Below are positions 1-8,368 of a DNA stretch of 59,247 nt, in pieces. Location: NCBI GenBank assembly GCA_905188025.1, contig CAJJKI010000008.1, positions 1 to 59,247 on the forward strand, read 5' to 3'. The position numbers and the translations under genes are program-made. The DNA comes from an uncultured Eubacteriales bacterium. Lineage in GTDB: Bacteria; Bacillota_I; Bacilli_A; RF39; UBA660. Each line of letters starts with the position of its first letter. The stretch's first letter is position 1. The notes below the pieces were generated by a model, which saw only the letters and a list, made by a program, of their open reading frames with translations, was not told the origin of the DNA and did not search any database.

Positions 1-67
1 TGCCAATATTTTTTTTATGTCTTTTTTTACATAAAGTAACAATATAAAATGTATAATTAATTAGAAG

Positions 68-98
68 ATGACACAAAAGGTAATATCTATGATATAAT
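68..98 (+). promoter_or_regulatory. murG promoter, extended -10
   Basis: TATAAT at 93-98 is preceded by TG at 90-91, an extended -10. A weak -35 (ATGACA, 68-73) lies 19 bases upstream. The 11-base core TATGATATAAT recurs before several other genes in the window. Confidence 0.6.
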
Positions 99-114
99 TA
101 TAAAGAGGTGAAAC

Positions 115-1209
115 ATGAGAGTTGTCATAAGTGCTGGCGGAACTGGAGGACATATATATCCAGCCATTGCCATTATAAATAAAATAAAATCAGAAGAACC
201 TAATAGTGAGTTTTTATATATCGGTACAGCTGATCGAATGGAAAAAGATTTAATTCCAGAATTAGGTATAAAATATGAAGAGATAAAAGTAAGTGGCCTA
301 AAAAGAAAGTTAACTTTAGAAAACTTCAAAGTATTAGCTCAATTTTTAAAAGCTCGTAATAAATGTAAAAAAATTATTAAAGATTTTGATCCAGATGTCG
401 TAATTGGCGCTGGAGGATATGTTACAGGACCTGTAATTTGGGCTGCAAAAAAATTAGGTAAAAAAACATTTATTCATGAACAAAATTCAGTCGTGGGATT
501 GTCAAACAAATACTTAACAAAATATGCTGACAAAGTAGGAGTGTCCTTCGAATCAACAATGAAGTACTTTCCAAAAGACAAAGTTGTTTTAACAGGGAAT
601 CCTTGCAGTGAAAAGGCCTTGAACATGAAAAAAGCTAACAAAGAAGATTATGGCTTATCAAAAGATAAAAAATTAGTATTAATAGTTATGGGAAGCCTAG
701 GAAGCAAAACTGTTAATGATAAAATAGTTTCATTTTTAGATGCTTTCAGAAATAAAGATTATGAAGTAATGTTTGTTACTGGAAATTCATACTACGAAAA
801 AGTAAAAACCCTAAAAGTTCCAAATAACGTTAAAGTAGTACCTTTTGTATATGAATTACCATCACTAATGAAAGCAACAGACTTAATGATAACTCGTGCT
901 GGAGCATCTACAATGAGTGAAATTCTTGTACTAGGAGTACCATCAATATTTATTCCTAGCCCATATGTTACAAATAACCATCAATATAAAAATGCTATGG
1001 ATTTAGTGGATAAAAATGCCGCATTAATACTAGAAGAAAAAGATTTAACCAAAGTAAACCTTATTAATTTAATTGATAAAACATTGTCAAATAAAAATGA
1101 ATATAACAACATTAAGAATAATTTAAAAGAGTTAGGCATAAAAGATAGTGGTGCAAGAATATATGAATTATTAAAAGGAATGATTATGGATGATAAAAAG
1201 TTTTTTTAA
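115..1209 (+). CDS. murG: MurG, UDP-GlcNAc:lipid I N-acetylglucosaminyltransferase
   Basis: It transfers GlcNAc from UDP-GlcNAc to lipid I to make lipid II at the inner face of the membrane. The 364-residue protein is the usual length. The N-terminal glycine-rich GGTGGHIYPA loop and GAGGYV and HEQN motifs mark the acceptor half; the C-terminal half has TRAGASTMSEI and PSPYVTNNHQ, the UDP-GlcNAc site of GT28 enzymes. The start has AGAGGTG five bases upstream. It overlaps murB by 20 bases, giving a murG-murB-divIB run typical of the Bacilli division and cell wall cluster. Confidence 0.97.
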   Translation: MRVVISAGGTGGHIYPAIAIINKIKSEEPNSEFLYIGTADRMEKDLIPELGIKYEEIKVSGLKRKLTLENFKVLAQFLKARNKCKKIIKDFDPDVVIGAGGYVTGPVIWAAKKLGKKTFIHEQNSVVGLSNKYLTKYADKVGVSFESTMKYFPKDKVVLTGNPCSEKALNMKKANKEDYGLSKDKKLVLIVMGSLGSKTVNDKIVSFLDAFRNKDYEVMFVTGNSYYEKVKTLKVPNNVKVVPFVYELPSLMKATDLMITRAGASTMSEILVLGVPSIFIPSPYVTNNHQYKNAMDLVDKNAALILEEKDLTKVNLINLIDKTLSNKNEYNNIKNNLKELGIKDSGARIYELLKGMIMDDKKFF

Positions 1210-2080
1210 TACTAACAACATAGAATATCTAGAAGATATATCTTTAAAAAAATACAATACATATCACATTGATACAACATGTAAATATTTAGTCTTTCCC
1301 AAGGATAAAGAAGAATTAATTAAAATATTACGTTATATCAAAGAAAACAATATCAAGTATTTTATCTTAGGGAATGGTTCAAATATCATATTAAGCATGA
1401 CATACTATGATGGTGTAATGATCAAGTTAGATCGCATGAACAAAGTGGAATACAATGACAATATAGTAACTGCTGAAGCAGGTTGCCCATTAATAAAACT
1501 ATCATTAGATACCATAAATAAATCACTATCAGGTTTAACTTTCGCAGCAGGTATCCCAGGAAATGTTGGAGCATCTACTGCCATGAATGCTGGCGCCTAT
1601 AATAGTGATATGGCTTCAGTAATAAAAGAAGTAACTATCTTAGATGAACATTATCAAATAAAAAAATTAACCAATCAAGAATTAGCTTTTTCTTATCGTG
1701 ATTCCTATTTAAAACAACACCCAGAATTAATAGTATTATCAACAACAATGGTTTTAAATGATGGAGACAAAGAAGAAATGCTAGCTCAAGTAACCGAAAG
1801 AAAAAATAAAAGAATGGCTTCTCAACCATTAAATATGCCAAGTGCTGGAAGTGTATTTAGAAATCCTGAAGGAATGTATGCTGGAGAACTAATTGAAAAA
1901 TGTGGCTTAAAAGGCTATAACATAAATGGCGCCGAAGTATCAACAAAGCATGCTAATTTCATAGTAAATACTGGCTCAGCCACAGGAGAAGACATAATTA
2001 ACTTAATAAATACAATAAAAAGCGAAGTAAAAAAACAATATAACGTTGATTTAAAATTAGAACAAATAATAGTTGAATAG
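1190..2080 (+). CDS. murB: MurB, UDP-N-acetylenolpyruvoylglucosamine reductase
   Basis: It reduces UDP-GlcNAc-enolpyruvate to UDP-MurNAc with FAD and NADPH, the second step of peptidoglycan precursor synthesis. At 296 residues it is a compact type II MurB. An FAD-binding PCMH domain at the N terminus carries LGNGSNI and AAGIPGNVGAS; the C-terminal domain has PSAGSVFRNP (catalytic Ser) and a late Glu. The ATG sits inside the end of murG with AAAAGGAA upstream, so the two are translationally coupled. DivIB follows within 10 bases. Confidence 0.96.
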   Translation: MIKSFFNTNNIEYLEDISLKKYNTYHIDTTCKYLVFPKDKEELIKILRYIKENNIKYFILGNGSNIILSMTYYDGVMIKLDRMNKVEYNDNIVTAEAGCPLIKLSLDTINKSLSGLTFAAGIPGNVGASTAMNAGAYNSDMASVIKEVTILDEHYQIKKLTNQELAFSYRDSYLKQHPELIVLSTTMVLNDGDKEEMLAQVTERKNKRMASQPLNMPSAGSVFRNPEGMYAGELIEKCGLKGYNINGAEVSTKHANFIVNTGSATGEDIINLINTIKSEVKKQYNVDLKLEQIIVE

Positions 2081-2089
2081 GTGATAAAA

Positions 2090-2776
2090 ATGGCTACTCA
2101 AAAAGTAAAAGTAAAAGTTAAAAAAAAGAAACTAAAAGTTAAAAATATCTTAATTTGCATATTACTATTTACCATAATAATTTTAGGAGTAGCTTACCTT
2201 ATAAACTTACCAATAAAGAACATTTACATAAGTGGCAACGAATTAGTATCAGATAAAGAAATAATTACTACAGCTAAATTAAATGATTACCCATCATTTA
2301 TAAAAACATACTTTATAGATATAAAAACAAAACTAAAAGCCAATCCTTATATCAAAGATGTCCATATCAAAAGAAAAATGTTCAATAAAATATATCTAGA
2401 AATTGAAGAGTATCGTCCACTATTTATATATCAAGACAAATTAGTACTCTCATCATCAAAAAAAGTAGATAATAAATATATGATTGACTATGTTCCATAC
2501 ATAACAAATGATATTACTAGCATATATACTCGCTTCATAGAAAAATTTAACCTCGTAAACGACGATATATTGCTAAAAATATCCCATATAGAATATGCCC
2601 CAAATGAAGTAGATAAAGAAAGATTTATCTTTCATATGGTAGATTCAAATTATGTATATATAACATTATCAAAAATAGAAAAAGTAAATAAATATAACTC
2701 TATAGTAAAACAACTAGAAGGAAAAAAGGGAATCATCTATTTAGATTCTGGTGACTATGTAGAAATAAAAGGTTGA
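2090..2776 (+). CDS. divIB: DivIB/FtsQ-type cell division protein
   Basis: A division septum assembly protein: a lysine-rich cytoplasmic head, one membrane helix (about residues 22-42), then a POTRA domain beginning IKNIYISGNELVSDKEI and an FtsQ-type beta domain. The 228-residue length is short for DivIB. I place the start at ATG 2090 rather than the GTG at 2081, because that GTG is part of the AGGTGAT ribosome binding site. It is third in a murG-murB-divIB operon. No ftsA or ftsZ follows, so the classical division cluster is broken here. Confidence 0.87.
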   Translation: MATQKVKVKVKKKKLKVKNILICILLFTIIILGVAYLINLPIKNIYISGNELVSDKEIITTAKLNDYPSFIKTYFIDIKTKLKANPYIKDVHIKRKMFNKIYLEIEEYRPLFIYQDKLVLSSSKKVDNKYMIDYVPYITNDITSIYTRFIEKFNLVNDDILLKISHIEYAPNEVDKERFIFHMVDSNYVYITLSKIEKVNKYNSIVKQLEGKKGIIYLDSGDYVEIKG

Positions 2777-2801
2777 CATAAATAATCACTTATTATATAA
2801 T
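2773..2801 (+). promoter_or_regulatory. sigma-A promoter of the pilin-like gene
   Basis: TTGACA (2773-2778), 17-base spacer, TATAAT (2796-2801): a consensus promoter whose -35 overlaps the divIB stop codon. It gives the next gene its own transcript. Confidence 0.8.
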
Positions 2802-2829
2802 TAAAGTATAAATAGGTAGGTGGCTGACG

Positions 2830-3081
2830 ATGAAAAGATTAAATAATAAAGGTCAAACATTAGTAGAATATGTACTAATAATTTCTCTTATAACCGTAGT
2901 AGCAATCGGAGCAGTAAAAATATTTGGTGGTTACTTAAAAGATACTATTACCAAGATGGGCTGCGAAGTAACAGGTAAAGAATACGTTGAAAAACTAAAT
3001 GGTGATGGTAAAAGAGTAGTTGGAGAAGCATATTGCAAAGGTGAAGAAGATAGCATAATAAGTGACAACCTATTCAAATAA
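2830..3081 (+). CDS. Flp/class IVb pilin-like small protein
   Basis: An 83-residue protein with a short basic leader ending in Gly, then QTLVEYVLIISL and a hydrophobic helix (about residues 9-30). This has the class III signal architecture of Flp pilins, where prepilin peptidase cuts after the Gly and Glu at +5 of the mature chain aids assembly. The C-terminal part is charged with two Cys, which could form a disulfide. It is monocistronic, between a consensus promoter and a terminator. No tad assembly genes or prepilin peptidase are in the window, so partners must be elsewhere or its role may differ. Confidence 0.72.
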   Translation: MKRLNNKGQTLVEYVLIISLITVVAIGAVKIFGGYLKDTITKMGCEVTGKEYVEKLNGDGKRVVGEAYCKGEEDSIISDNLFK

Positions 3082-3088
3082 AAATTTC

Positions 3089-3113
3089 AAAAGGCCATTT
3101 CAGGTCTTTTTTT
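3089..3113 (+). terminator. Rho-independent terminator after the pilin-like gene
   Basis: AAAAGGCC and GGTCTTTT pair (one G-T) around a six-base loop, followed by a T run. Confidence 0.8.
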
Positions 3114-3141
3114 CTAAAATTAATTTTTGATTTCTATTTCC

Positions 3142-3170
3142 TTGTAAGAAGAATATATTTATAGTATAAT
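3142..3170 (+). promoter_or_regulatory. sigma-A promoter of the NfeD/SPFH pair
   Basis: TTGTAA (3142-3147), 17-base spacer, TATAAT (3165-3170), about 20 bases before the first start codon. Confidence 0.7.
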
Positions 3171-3190
3171 AAAACAAAGGAGTGAGCAGT

Positions 3191-3607
3191 ATGTTTTACA
3201 CTTGGTTAGCCTTAGTAATTACTCTATCAATAGTGGAAATCTTAACGGTCAATCTTGTAAGTATTTGGTTCGTCGCCAGTGGAATAATTGCCATGATCAT
3301 ATCACTTATAACTGACAACATTACCATTCAAATAACTGTCTTTGTGATATTAGGCCTATTATTTATGCTTTTAACCAAAAATATTGTCAAGAAAATAGTG
3401 CCCAAAAAAGAGAAAACAAATTTAGATCGCATTATTGGTATGGAAGGAGTAGTACTAAGCAAAATAACCAAAAACCATCCCGGTGAAGTAAAAGTAGATG
3501 GCAAAATATGGAGTGCCATCGCTGACGAGACCATAAAAGAAGATGAAATCGTCAAAATATTAGAAATTAATAGTACAAAAATAAAAGTCGAAAAAGTAAA
3601 GGAGTGA
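3191..3607 (+). CDS. NfeD-like membrane protein
   Basis: A short NfeD-family protein (138 residues). The N-terminal half is membrane-embedded, about three helices in residues 3-63; the C-terminal half (IIGMEGVVLSKITKNHPGEVKVDGKIWSAIA) matches the OB-fold NfeD domain. Start ATG 3191 follows AAAGGAGTGA; a GTG at 3182 is part of that site. NfeD proteins are typically encoded beside SPFH/stomatin proteins and are thought to act with them in membrane microdomains; here the SPFH gene follows 4 bases later. Confidence 0.85.
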   Translation: MFYTWLALVITLSIVEILTVNLVSIWFVASGIIAMIISLITDNITIQITVFVILGLLFMLLTKNIVKKIVPKKEKTNLDRIIGMEGVVLSKITKNHPGEVKVDGKIWSAIADETIKEDEIVKILEINSTKIKVEKVKE

Positions 3608-3611
3608 TAAG

Positions 3612-4511
3612 ATGGAATTTTTAATAGCCATTATAATTATTTTACTAGTAGTGGTAATTCCTAGTATAAAAATAGTACCACAAGCAAAAAGTTATGTTAT
3701 AGAAAGGTTAGGTTCATATTACCAAACTTGGGGAAACGGTCTTCATTTTAAAATACCATTTATAGATCGCATTGCCAATAGTACTACAATGAAAGAAATC
3801 GTTAAAGATTTCGCTCCACAACCAGTTATAACTAAAGATAATGTTACAATGCAAATTGATACAGTTGTATATTTTCAAATAACTAATCCTAAACTATATA
3901 CATATGGTGTTGAAAATCCTATTAATGCCATTGAAAATTTAACAGCTACAACATTAAGAAATATCATTGGAGAATTAGAATTAGACCAAACACTAACTTC
4001 AAGAGATATTATTAACAACAAAATGCGTTCAATCTTGGATGAAGCTACAGATCCATGGGGTATCAAAGTAAACCGTGTAGAAGTAAAAAATATTCTTCCA
4101 CCACGTGACATTCAAGAAGCCATGGAAAAGCAAATGCGTGCTGAACGTGAAAGAAGAGAGAAAATTCTTCAAGCTGAAGGTGAGAAGAAGTCTAGTATCC
4201 TTATAGCTGAAGGTGAAAAAGAATCAGCAATCCTAAGAGCAGAAGCAAAGAAAGAATCACAAGTAAAAATAGCCGAAGGTGAAGCTGAAGCAATGCTAAA
4301 ATTAAAACAAGCTGAAGCCGAAGGAATTAAATTATTAAAAGAAGCAAAAGCTGATAATTCAGTATTAATGCTAAAAAGTTATGAGGCTCTATCAAAAGTA
4401 GCTGAAGGTGCTTCAACAAAAATTATTATTCCATCTAATATGGAAGGAATTGCATCATTTGGTACTGTAATAAATGAAATGATCGATAAAAATAAAAAAG
4501 AAACAAAATAA
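3612..4511 (+). CDS. SPFH/stomatin (Band 7) family protein
   Basis: A 299-residue SPFH protein: an N-terminal membrane anchor (residues 2-20), a Band 7 domain starting IKIVPQAKSYVIERLGSYYQ, then a long Glu/Ala/Lys-rich coiled coil (about 165-250) with repeats of the type AEGEKESAILRAE. This is the QmcA/stomatin architecture that oligomerises on membranes. It is co-transcribed with the NfeD-like gene. Family knowledge points to membrane organisation or protease regulation; no specific client can be read from the sequence. Confidence 0.9.
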   Translation: MEFLIAIIIILLVVVIPSIKIVPQAKSYVIERLGSYYQTWGNGLHFKIPFIDRIANSTTMKEIVKDFAPQPVITKDNVTMQIDTVVYFQITNPKLYTYGVENPINAIENLTATTLRNIIGELELDQTLTSRDIINNKMRSILDEATDPWGIKVNRVEVKNILPPRDIQEAMEKQMRAERERREKILQAEGEKKSSILIAEGEKESAILRAEAKKESQVKIAEGEAEAMLKLKQAEAEGIKLLKEAKADNSVLMLKSYEALSKVAEGASTKIIIPSNMEGIASFGTVINEMIDKNKKETK

Positions 4512-4525
4512 TTTAATCAACATAT

Positions 4526-4559
4526 AAAAATCCATTGGTATGAACTGATGGATTTTTTT
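4526..4559 (+). terminator. Rho-independent terminator after the SPFH gene
   Basis: AAAAATCCAT (4526-4535) pairs with ATGGATTTTT (4548-4557), continuing into a T run. The stretch from 4560 to 4740 is AT-rich and shows nothing else. Confidence 0.85.
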
Positions 4560-4742
4560 GTAATTTCCTGCTAAATTTTATTACCCATAAATTAAGTATT
4601 AAAAATTTTTATTTTTGAGTCTCATATGTTATTAAACATTTTAACACTAACACTATGTTAATGCCACGCACAATAAATAAGCAAATAGAGAAAACTAAAT
4701 CCATATCATAAAAAATAAAAAAATGCATATTTTTTTAATAAA

Positions 4743-4770
4743 TTAGCAATTTATATATTGACATTGCTAA
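4743..4770 (+). promoter_or_regulatory. CIRCE-like operator 1 (HrcA site), 10-base spacer
   Basis: TTAGCAATT, 10-base spacer, CATTGCTAA. The outer TTAGCA/TGCTAA arms match the CIRCE consensus TTAGCACTC-N9-GAGTGCTAA; the inner bases have drifted to AT. The -35 box of the hrcA promoter lies inside it, so HrcA binding would block RNA polymerase. Confidence 0.8.
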
Positions 4771-4786
4771 CAAATAGTAATATAAT
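4759..4786 (+). promoter_or_regulatory. sigma-A promoter of the hrcA-dnaJ operon
   Basis: TTGACA (4759-4764), 16-base spacer, TATAAT (4781-4786), embedded between two CIRCE-like operators. Confidence 0.85.
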
Positions 4787-4790
4787 TAAT

Positions 4791-4817
4791 TTAGCAATTG
4801 AATAATGACATTGCTAA
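4791..4817 (+). promoter_or_regulatory. CIRCE-like operator 2 (HrcA site), canonical 9-base spacer
   Basis: TTAGCAATT-N9-CATTGCTAA spans the canonical 27 bases and lies over the expected transcription start and upstream of the hrcA ribosome binding site. It is a second copy of the operator at 4743. Confidence 0.85.
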
Positions 4818-4830
4818 GGAAGTGATAATA

Positions 4831-5826
4831 TTGATAACACAAAGACAAAACAAAATTTTAAAGTTTATTGTCGAAGAGTATGTTAAAACAGTAAAGCCTG
4901 TTAGCTCCAATGTTATTTGCAAAAAACTAAAATGCTCTAGTGCTACCATAAGAAATGAAATGGTACTTCTAGAAGAATTAGGATACCTTGAAAAAAATCA
5001 TTATGCTGCTGGCCGTCAACCTAGTGAAGAAGGCTATCGTTACTATGTAGAAAACTTAATGACACCAAAAGATTTAACTGGTGAGGATATGTTAAAACTT
5101 CAAACAATCTTCCATAATCAATCATTAGTATTAAGCGATGCAATAGAAAAAAGTCTAGAACTAGTAGCAGAAATAACTAATTATACCTCAGTAGTATTAG
5201 GAAAAACTTCTAGTGAAAACAAACTAAAAAAAGTAGAAGTAATATCATTAGATGAAGGTAAGATATTAACAATGCTAATTACTGATAAAGGTTATGTTGA
5301 GTATAAAAACTTATACCTTCCAGATACCGATATTGAAGAAATTATTAAAACAGTCAACATAATAAATAAAATGATTTCAGGTACTCCAATAGATGAAATT
5401 AGTGAGAAACTTGAATATGATGTAAAGCCCGTTATTACGAAATATGTCAAACAACATGAAGTATTATATAATGCTTTCTATGATGCTTTTGCAAGCTTTA
5501 CAAACAAGGCAAATGATGTACACTTCGTAGGCAAAAATAACTTCCTTAAACAGCCAGAATTCAATAACATTGAAAAAGTTAAAGAATTGTTAGCAAAATT
5601 TGATGATGTCAACGCTATTAATGAAATGGCTGAAGAAAAAAATGGCGTCAACGTCTACATTGGTAAAGAATCTGAATTTTCAGATGACGTATCAGTTATT
5701 AAGACAAAATACAACTATAATGGAGAAGAAGGCACAATAGCTATTATTGGTCCAAAAAGAATGGAATATCAAAGAGTTGTAAACCTTCTAAATTATATAA
5801 AAGAAAATATTGAAGAACAAGATTAA
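4831..5826 (+). CDS. hrcA: HrcA heat-inducible transcription repressor
   Basis: It represses the heat-shock operon by binding CIRCE. The N-terminal winged helix (ITQRQNKILKFIVEEYVKTVKPVSS, then SSATIRNEMVLLEELGYLEK) is typical, and GRQPSEEGYRYYV is the family-conserved link (usually GRIPSxxGYRxYV). The C-terminal part is the HrcA dimerisation/GAF-like region. I choose TTG 4831, preceded by AAGGAAGTGAT; an upstream in-frame TTG at 4798 would translate the operator itself. Order hrcA-grpE-dnaK-dnaJ is standard and autoregulated. Confidence 0.95.
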   Translation: MITQRQNKILKFIVEEYVKTVKPVSSNVICKKLKCSSATIRNEMVLLEELGYLEKNHYAAGRQPSEEGYRYYVENLMTPKDLTGEDMLKLQTIFHNQSLVLSDAIEKSLELVAEITNYTSVVLGKTSSENKLKKVEVISLDEGKILTMLITDKGYVEYKNLYLPDTDIEEIIKTVNIINKMISGTPIDEISEKLEYDVKPVITKYVKQHEVLYNAFYDAFASFTNKANDVHFVGKNNFLKQPEFNNIEKVKELLAKFDDVNAINEMAEEKNGVNVYIGKESEFSDDVSVIKTKYNYNGEEGTIAIIGPKRMEYQRVVNLLNYIKENIEEQD

Positions 5827-5846
5827 AATATTGAAAAGAGGTCAGA

Positions 5847-6443
5847 ATGAGTAAGAAAAATAAAGAAGAAAATAAACACTGCAACTGTCAAAATGAAGAA
5901 ACAACTTGTCATTGCCATCATGAAGAAAAAACAAACCAATCAAACAATGATAACCAAGAATGTCAATGTAAAAATAATTGCGGTGACACAGAAACAAATG
6001 ATTTACTAACAAATCGAATCAAAAATCTTGAGGATGCACTATTACGAAGCCAAGCTGAATTGCTAAACTATCGTAAAAGAAAAGATGAAGAAACACAAAG
6101 AATATTGAAATATGCTGAAGAAGATATTCTAAAAGGTTTCTTACCAATCCTCGATAACTTTGAAAGAGCTATTTCAATGGATGACAATAACTTCGGCGAT
6201 GAAACATCAAAATTTCTTGAAGGATTTCGTATGGTATACAATCAAACGAGAAGTCTATTAGAAAAATTTGAAGTAAAAGAAATTGATTGCTTAAATCAAG
6301 AATTCGATCCAACATATGAACAAGCAATATCTACCGAAGCAAAACCAGACGTACCATCAGGCACCGTTCTAAAAGTATATCAAAAAGGCTATATGTATAA
6401 GGACAAAGTACTAAGAACAGCCATGGTAATAGTAAGTGAATAA
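5847..6443 (+). CDS. grpE: GrpE nucleotide exchange factor with Cys/His-rich N terminus
   Basis: It exchanges nucleotide on DnaK. Residues from about 55 match GrpE: a long coiled coil (RIKNLEDALLRSQAELLNYRKR), the LPILDNFERAI region, and a beta domain ending GYMYKDKVLRTAMVIVSE. Oddly, the first 47 residues hold seven Cys (12, 14, 21, 23, 39, 41, 45) and four His (11, 22, 24, 25) in CxC and HCH clusters, where most GrpE proteins have an acidic disordered tail. This could bind metal or sense redox; that is inference. Confidence 0.95.
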   Translation: MSKKNKEENKHCNCQNEETTCHCHHEEKTNQSNNDNQECQCKNNCGDTETNDLLTNRIKNLEDALLRSQAELLNYRKRKDEETQRILKYAEEDILKGFLPILDNFERAISMDDNNFGDETSKFLEGFRMVYNQTRSLLEKFEVKEIDCLNQEFDPTYEQAISTEAKPDVPSGTVLKVYQKGYMYKDKVLRTAMVIVSE

Positions 6444-6473
6444 ATAATTAAATATAAAAAAGGAGAGATAAAT

Positions 6474-8312
6474 ATGAGTAAAATTATAGGAATTGACTTA
6501 GGTACAACTAATAGTTGTGTATCTATATATGAAGGTGGAGAAGCAAAAGTAATTGCTAATCCAGAAGGAATGCGTACAACCCCATCAGTAGTAGCATTCA
6601 AAAAAGGAGAAATAATAGTTGGTCAAAAAGCTAAAAACCAAATGGTAACCAACAAAGATACAATTTCTTCAATTAAAAGAAAAATGGGTACTAATGATAA
6701 AGTTCATGCCAATGATAAAGATTACACTCCAGAAGAAATATCAGCAATGATTCTTAGTGATTTAAAGAAAACGGCTGAATCATATCTTGGAGAAAAAGTA
6801 AACAAAGCTGTAATTACTGTTCCAGCATACTTCAATGATGCCCAACGTCAAGCTACTAAGAATGCTGGTAAAATAGCAGGCTTAGAAGTAGAAAGAATTA
6901 TTAATGAACCAACAGCAGCAGCCCTTGCCTATGGACTAGATAAACAAGATAAAACACAAACCGTTTTAGTATATGACCTTGGTGGTGGAACATTCGATGT
7001 ATCAATTCTAGAACTAGGTGATGGTGTATTTGAAGTAAAAGCTACAAGTGGTAATAATAAACTTGGTGGTGATGACTTTGATGAAAGAATCATGGATTGG
7101 ATGGTAAAAGAATTCAAAAAAGAAACTGGCGTAGACTTATCAAATGATAAAATGGCTATGCAAAGAGTTAAAGATGCTGCTGAAAAAGCTAAAAAAGATC
7201 TTAGCGGAATGTCATCAACTGAAATATCATTACCATTCATCTCTCAAGGAGAAGAAGGCCCAATTCATTTAAATATGACATTAACAAAAGCTAAATTTGA
7301 AGATTTAATCAGTGATTTAGTAGAATCAACTCTAGAACCAGTAAGAAAAGCTATGAAAGATGCTAAATTAACTAAGAATGATATTGATAAAGTATTATTA
7401 GTAGGTGGATCAACAAGAATTCCATGTGTTCAAGAATTAGTTAAAAAAGAATTAGGAAAAGAACCTTCAAAAGAAGTTAACCCTGATGAAGTAGTTGCTA
7501 TGGGAGCTGCCATCCAAGGTGGTGTTTTAACAGGTGATGTTAATGATATCGTATTACTAGATGTAACTCCATTATCATTAGGTATTGAAACTCTTGGAGG
7601 AGTAATGACTGTTTTAATTCCTAGAAACACTACAATTCCAACTAGCAAGAGTCAAGTATTCTCAACAGCAGCTGACAATCAACCAGCCGTAGACATTCAT
7701 GTATTACAAGGTGAAAGAAGTATGGCTAGCGACAACAAGACATTAGGAAACTTCCAATTAACTAACATTCCATTAGCACCACGTGGAGTACCTCAAATTG
7801 AAGTAACATTTGATATTGATGCCAATGGTATCGTTAATGTAAAAGCTAAAGATTTAGGAACTAACAAAGAACAATCAATTACAATAACAGCTACAAATAC
7901 ATTAAGTGATGAAGAAATAGATAAAATGATGAAAGAAGCAGAAGCTCATAAAGAAGAAGATAACAAGAAAAAAGAAGCTGCAGACACTAAAAATGATGCT
8001 GAACAAGTAATCTTTATGACTGAAAAAGCTCTAAAAGATCTTGGAGAAAAGGTATCTGAAAAAGATAAATCAGAAGCCGAAAAATTAATAGAAAAAACTA
8101 AAAAGTCTCTTGAAGGCGAAGATCTTGAAGAAATCAAGAAAAATAAAGATGAATTATTGAAAAAAGCTAATGAATTAGCAACTAAAGTATATGAAGAAGC
8201 TGCAAAGCAAAATAAAAATACTGAAGAAACATCTAATAATAGTGAAACAGAATCTAAAGACGAATCAAAAAAAGATGATGACGTTGTAGATGCTGAATAC
8301 GTTGAAAAGTAG
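6474..8312 (+). CDS. dnaK: DnaK (Hsp70) chaperone
   Basis: An ATP-dependent chaperone of 612 residues, complete. The nucleotide-binding domain opens with IGIDLGTTNSCV and holds VYDLGGGTFDVSIL and VLLVGGSTRIP; the linker and substrate-binding domain contain DVTPLSLGIETLGG; the helical lid is lysine- and glutamate-rich and ends DDDVVDAEYVEK, close to the usual EEVKDEK-type tail. AAAGGAGAGA precedes the ATG. It is the third gene of the HrcA operon, and a hairpin separates it from dnaJ. Confidence 0.98.
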   Translation: MSKIIGIDLGTTNSCVSIYEGGEAKVIANPEGMRTTPSVVAFKKGEIIVGQKAKNQMVTNKDTISSIKRKMGTNDKVHANDKDYTPEEISAMILSDLKKTAESYLGEKVNKAVITVPAYFNDAQRQATKNAGKIAGLEVERIINEPTAAALAYGLDKQDKTQTVLVYDLGGGTFDVSILELGDGVFEVKATSGNNKLGGDDFDERIMDWMVKEFKKETGVDLSNDKMAMQRVKDAAEKAKKDLSGMSSTEISLPFISQGEEGPIHLNMTLTKAKFEDLISDLVESTLEPVRKAMKDAKLTKNDIDKVLLVGGSTRIPCVQELVKKELGKEPSKEVNPDEVVAMGAAIQGGVLTGDVNDIVLLDVTPLSLGIETLGGVMTVLIPRNTTIPTSKSQVFSTAADNQPAVDIHVLQGERSMASDNKTLGNFQLTNIPLAPRGVPQIEVTFDIDANGIVNVKAKDLGTNKEQSITITATNTLSDEEIDKMMKEAEAHKEEDNKKKEAADTKNDAEQVIFMTEKALKDLGEKVSEKDKSEAEKLIEKTKKSLEGEDLEEIKKNKDELLKKANELATKVYEEAAKQNKNTEETSNNSETESKDESKKDDDVVDAEYVEK

Positions 8313-8315
8313 AAT

Positions 8316-8343
8316 ATAAGTCCTAGTTTAGGCTAGGGCTTAT
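8316..8343 (+). terminator. Intercistronic hairpin between dnaK and dnaJ
   Basis: An 11-base-pair stem, ATAAGTCCTAG against CTAGGGCTTAT (one T-G), with loop TTTAGG. There is no proper T run, so it may stabilise the upstream mRNA or attenuate dnaJ rather than fully terminate. Confidence 0.6.
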
Positions 8344-8368
8344 TCCTTCTATTTTATAAGGAGGTAAC

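Noticed and set aside
4798..4830. Upstream TTG start for hrcA
   Set aside because: The extra residues would be encoded by the second operator, and the AGGAAGTGAT site fits TTG 4831.
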